Positions 26,833-30,034 of a DNA stretch of 30,034 nt are shown here, in pieces. Under the pieces are notes generated by a model, which saw only the letters and a list, made by a program, of their open reading frames with translations, was not told where the DNA came from and ran no database searches. Made by a program: the position numbers and the translations under genes. The stretch lies in NCBI GenBank assembly GCA_036939975.1, contig JALLPB010000046.1, positions 1 to 30,034 on the forward strand, in the 5' to 3' direction. Origin of the DNA: Cyclostephanos tholiformis (Eukaryota; Bacillariophyta; Thalassiosirophyceae; Thalassiosirales; Thalassiosiraceae). Numbering within the stretch: position 1 is the stretch's first letter; each line of letters begins with the position of its first letter.

Positions 26833-27541
26833 ATGGCCGCGAACTCCTACAACTCCTACGGCTTCGACTTCCTCCGCGCCGAGCACAACCTTTCCTCCGC
26901 CGTGGACAACGGCGCCGTCGGGGGTACGAACTGGCATCATCCTTCCGAACCGATCCCGAACGGGGACGACGACGACGACGATGACGATGCGACGACGACG
27001 ACGACCGATGCCAAATCATTCGACGTGTCGCACAAGTCCGACCTCGAGAAGCAGGCGGACATACTAGTTTTCCTCCGACATCATCGCTCGTCGGGATGCC
27101 TGCCCCCGGGGGTCATACACAAGGCCCTGGGCATCGACCTTTCCGAAAATGGCCCCGATCGCGCCGTGGCGGACATGCTACGGGCCAATCCGAAGATCAA
27201 CGCGGAGGAGGTCCCGGATCCCGAGAATCCGAGCCTCACCATGACGCTATTTGGCTATCGGGCCAAATTCTCGGACGTTAGGGATAGGCGTACGCTGCTC
27301 GCGCGCATCAACAGGATGAAAAACGGCATACGTTGGAGTGACCTAATCGACGCGTACGACGGCGTGGAGGATGATTTGCATAGACTCCTCATTGGCGGCG
27401 AGGTTCTAGGCGCGTCGAATCCGGAGGAAAAGGATAGGATACTCTTTCCCCGGGGAGAATGTTTCCTCGTGGAATTGGATGGGTGCGTGACAATACCCGA
27501 GCCTACTCCTACTGCTACTGCTGCTACTACTACCGCGACGA

Positions 27542-27592
<51 letters not shown>

Positions 27593-28728
27593 CGCAATCG
27601 TCGCCGACCGAGCCGCCGGCGGACGGTGCGAGCATCCCCGCCCCGGCCGTCGTTGATTCCGATAACTCCGAGGCCGCAACCGTCCTATCCCAACAATCGC
27701 GTTATCGCCACCACGCCCAAGCCCGACTGATATGCACCGACGTCGATCCCCGAACGCAAATCCGTCGCGGCGAGGCGATACGCGTGGGGGGGGAATGGCG
27801 TCGGGTTTCGTCCGAGATACGACCTGACCTCCCCCCCTCGAGGCAGCCCCCCCGCGCGCAGGCCCCGCCGAGCGTCGTTAGTCTCAAGGACCTTAGTAGG
27901 AAGAACGACGTCGATGGGTATTGTCGTAAGTTTGACATGTCCACGATACCGCTGGACGGCCCATTGGGGGAACATGTCGGTTTCGCGAATCTCGAGAGGG
28001 CGCGCGCCGCTAGGGATGGATTGCGGGCCATCGCGAATGGCGGCGGCGCGGCTGGTGCGACTAGGGGCCCGACCTCCGCCGGGGCGCTGCTGTCCTCGTA
28101 CGCGAGCGAGAAGGATCCGTCGGTCCTCGTGAATAATTTCGCCAAGAGCGTGGCGGCGTCGTTCGGGATCGGGCGGGGCGGCGGCGGCGGCGGTGGGGGG
28201 GGGGTGGAGGGCATCGGCGACGGGGGGAGGAAGCGTCCCACCGCAAGGGTCGGCGCGAGACGAACCGATTGCAGCTCGGGGGGAGGGTCGTCGGCGGGTG
28301 CCGGGGGTGGAGCGAAGGGTCGTGGTGCATACGACGCCGAGGCGGTCAAGGCGGCCATGGAGGACGCCCGGCGCGCCGCGTCGGATCCATACCTGTCATA
28401 TTCCCTTGCCGTCCGTCACGGCTGCACGAAGGATGTGCGCGACATGTACCTCGAGACATTGTCCTTGATACCCGCCTCCGACGTGGATCTGCACCGTGTG
28501 TTGTTGGAGCACAAGCTGATAGATCCCGGCGAGAGTATGGCACGGCAACGAATGAAGCGCAAGAATAACGTCGATAACGACGGCAAGCCGAAGAAGCGAA
28601 GGTATTACGAGCGTAAGAACATGAGGAGGACGAATACGCACCTGGACGGGACAGAGATCGGCGCGATGCTAGCGATGGCGGCCGAGAAGCAGGCCCGCGG
28701 GAATTCGGTCGGGGATGGCGGGATGTAG
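26833..28728 (+). CDS. GTF2E2: TFIIE-beta-like general transcription factor subunit
   Basis: An intronless ORF; an ATG at 26761 is also in frame, but 26833 (MAANSYNSYGFDF) starts in a better context. Numbering from 26761, residues about 88-150 form a winged helix (HKSDLEKQADILVFLRHH; MLRANPKINAEEV). A second follows at about 165-235 (FGYRAKFSDVRDRRTLLARI; IRWSDLIDAYDGVEDDLHRL; KDRILFPRG), matching the tandem winged helices of TFIIE-beta. The C-terminus has the basic end KKRRYYERKNMRRTNTHLDG, like the TFIIE-beta tail that ends in NTHL-type residues. TFIIE-beta binds promoter DNA with TFIIE-alpha and helps load TFIIH on RNA polymerase II. The protein is more than twice the human length (291) because of a long disordered insert with poly-Asp, poly-Thr and poly-Gly tracts. 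Confidence 0.85.
27543..27590 (+). repeat. (GAC)16 trinucleotide tract in TFIIE-beta
   Basis: Sixteen perfect repeats, read in the frame ACG as poly-Thr. Length changes would stay in frame. It sits in the linker just after the second winged helix. Confidence 0.95.
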
Positions 28729-30034
28729 AAAGCTTTCTCTCTTTGGTCGCGATGGAGATGGATCATAGAAAAAGAGGGTCTTTTATAGTTTATCATTAAA
28801 ACCAGCATCCTGCGTATTGATTTCCTTTCTCTCTATATGATGCTTGTGTGGCTCGATAGATTTAGTATTGGGCAGTTGATGACTGCAGTAAACCAGCGAA
28901 ACATGCTGTTGTTAAACTCCCATCACATCATTAATTTGGCACCACACTGCTGATTTTAAGCTATGTTACATATTAGACCTTTTGTAAGTGTGGAACAGCT
29001 CCTGCAAACACACCTGTAGGAAGCAGTGGTTCATTTTAAGAATAATTAAGCACGGCAATTGACTCAGCTAGCGCAGAGAGTAATATTGCTTTTGCAACAA
29101 CCACATCCAGAAGATGTTATGATGCAAGACACTTGGAGGATTGGTTGAAGAAATACCAAGATGTGTATTAGGTTCATGTCAAAGAAAATGGCAAAGGGGA
29201 TGCCTACGAAATACACAAGAATAGCATGAACTTTTTGTTTGTGCTAAGGCTAAACATAAACGCTTGTGGACCGTGGCACAAGCTTATCAAATCAATGAAT
29301 CTTATATGTTAGATATCCAAAAACAAAATGTATTAGTTCAAATTGAAGTTGAATGGAAGCACTTTTAAATCTTCCATTATGAAGTCAACAACCACAATAA
29401 TGACCAGGAGTTTGTACATGCAATGGATACAATTCATTGGGATTGAGTTTCTGGAGATGCTACATCGCAATGGCATAAAGCCAAAGCACAGAACATTCAA
29501 AAAATGATAGCAAATGCAATCATGGAGAGAGTCCACAGCAAGCACAATTTTTGACTCTGACTGGAGCAACAATTATGGCTTACTCATCCAAGCATGTGTA
29601 TCCGCACCATGAGTGATGTCTTCTGCTTGAGTACCATACTCGCTGGCTCAGATTGCATTCGGATACAAACTTATTTTTTGCCAGAAAGTGATCATTGATT
29701 GGTTTGAAAATAATGCTAAAGAGAACCACAACAGTTTGGCCCACAAAGACAAGCTTGGGGACCAGGTACTATCGTTTTCTAGACAAATTAGCAATGCATC
29801 AATCCAAAGATCTTACCTTCAACTTACACTCAAGGCCCCTTCTGTATCACGGAAATTTGGTGGAATGGCACGGTTAAAATTCAGGGTGGGGCATGCATGG
29901 ATTTGGTAAGCATTGGCAGAATCACCCCCTACCATTCCAGTGAGTTGTCCTAAGCATTTCCTCTTCCACAGTAAAACTAGCCTTAGTATGTCCTTAGAAC
30001 TTGGTCAGGAGTCCTGGAGCAACCAAGATTGCCC
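28729..30034. other. AT-rich gene-free end of the window, possible decayed repeat
   Basis: There is no ORF above about 80 residues and no domain recognised. Some short stretches look once-coding on +: RCYDARHLEDWLKKYQDVY followed by a stop near 29115-29170, and GTRYYRFLDKLAMHQSKDL into LHSRPLLYHGNLVEWHG at about 29760-29877. They are in different frames with stops between, so a dead transposon or gene is possible but unnamed. Confidence 0.4.

Noticed and set aside
27255..27635. Minus-strand Val-rich frame over the GAC tract of TFIIE-beta
   Set aside because: The poly-Val is the antisense reading of the trinucleotide repeat.
1..30034. tRNA, rRNA, CRISPR or bacterial-type operon signals
   Set aside because: None was recognised; gene structure and families are eukaryotic.

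Overview
This is nuclear DNA from a eukaryotic alga, most likely a diatom; the genus cannot be fixed from this window. Two kinds of evidence point there. Two predicted proteins (lipoyl synthase and a short-chain dehydrogenase) start with a hydrophobic signal segment followed by an ASxxF-like site, as in the bipartite plastid presequences of diatoms. Two different Ty1/copia retrotransposons resemble the CoDi-type elements of diatoms. Introns are short (163 and 180 nt where they can be read), and TFIIE-beta and JmjC genes confirm a eukaryote. There are no rRNA, tRNA or CRISPR features that I can see.

Layout: 1-6757 is an old, broken Ty1/copia element (gag, protease, integrase, RT, RNase H on +, several frameshifts and one in-frame stop) with a candidate 90-bp 3' LTR. 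6954-8627 (-) is a membrane-anchored sulfatase, divergent from a JmjC/cupin-type dioxygenase at 8959-10050 (+). 10456-11088 (-) is the 3' exon of lipoyl synthase. 11652-14054 (+) is a large unrecognised gene. 14394-15149 (-) is the 3' part of an unrecognised basic protein (called X here). 15221-15970 (-) is the 5' exon of lipoyl synthase. 16356-22570 (+) is a second copia element with intact gag and pol. 22605-23987 holds minus-strand remains of a third retroelement. 24234-24566 (-) is the 5' part of X. 24817-26467 (+) is a three-exon plastid-type SDR, 26833-28728 (+) is TFIIE-beta, and the last 1.3 kb has no gene I can support.

The main structural result is that two genes are each split across the window and both splits meet in long poly-C tracts. 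Lipoyl synthase has exon 2 at 10456-11088 and exon 1 at 15221-15970. X has its start at 24234-24566 and its end at 14394-15149. Single ambiguous bases sit at 11267 and 24183, and 24184-24221 nearly repeats 15114-15151. The simplest reading is that block 11268-15150 is in the wrong place and belongs next to about 24230. That order restores both genes, with a lipoyl synthase intron of roughly 200 nt. The 'fusion' reading frame across 15150-15190 and a 4.1-kb intron with genes inside it are then artefacts.

The most unusual biology is in the second copia element. Its Gag carries an RGG box instead of a CCHC knuckle, pol lies in the -1 frame with no early ATG, and the integrase appears to have Asp where the catalytic Glu should be. 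Its two long terminal repeats are almost identical over 45 bp but strongly diverged elsewhere, although both ORFs are intact. I found no clear new defence system or other wholly new system.
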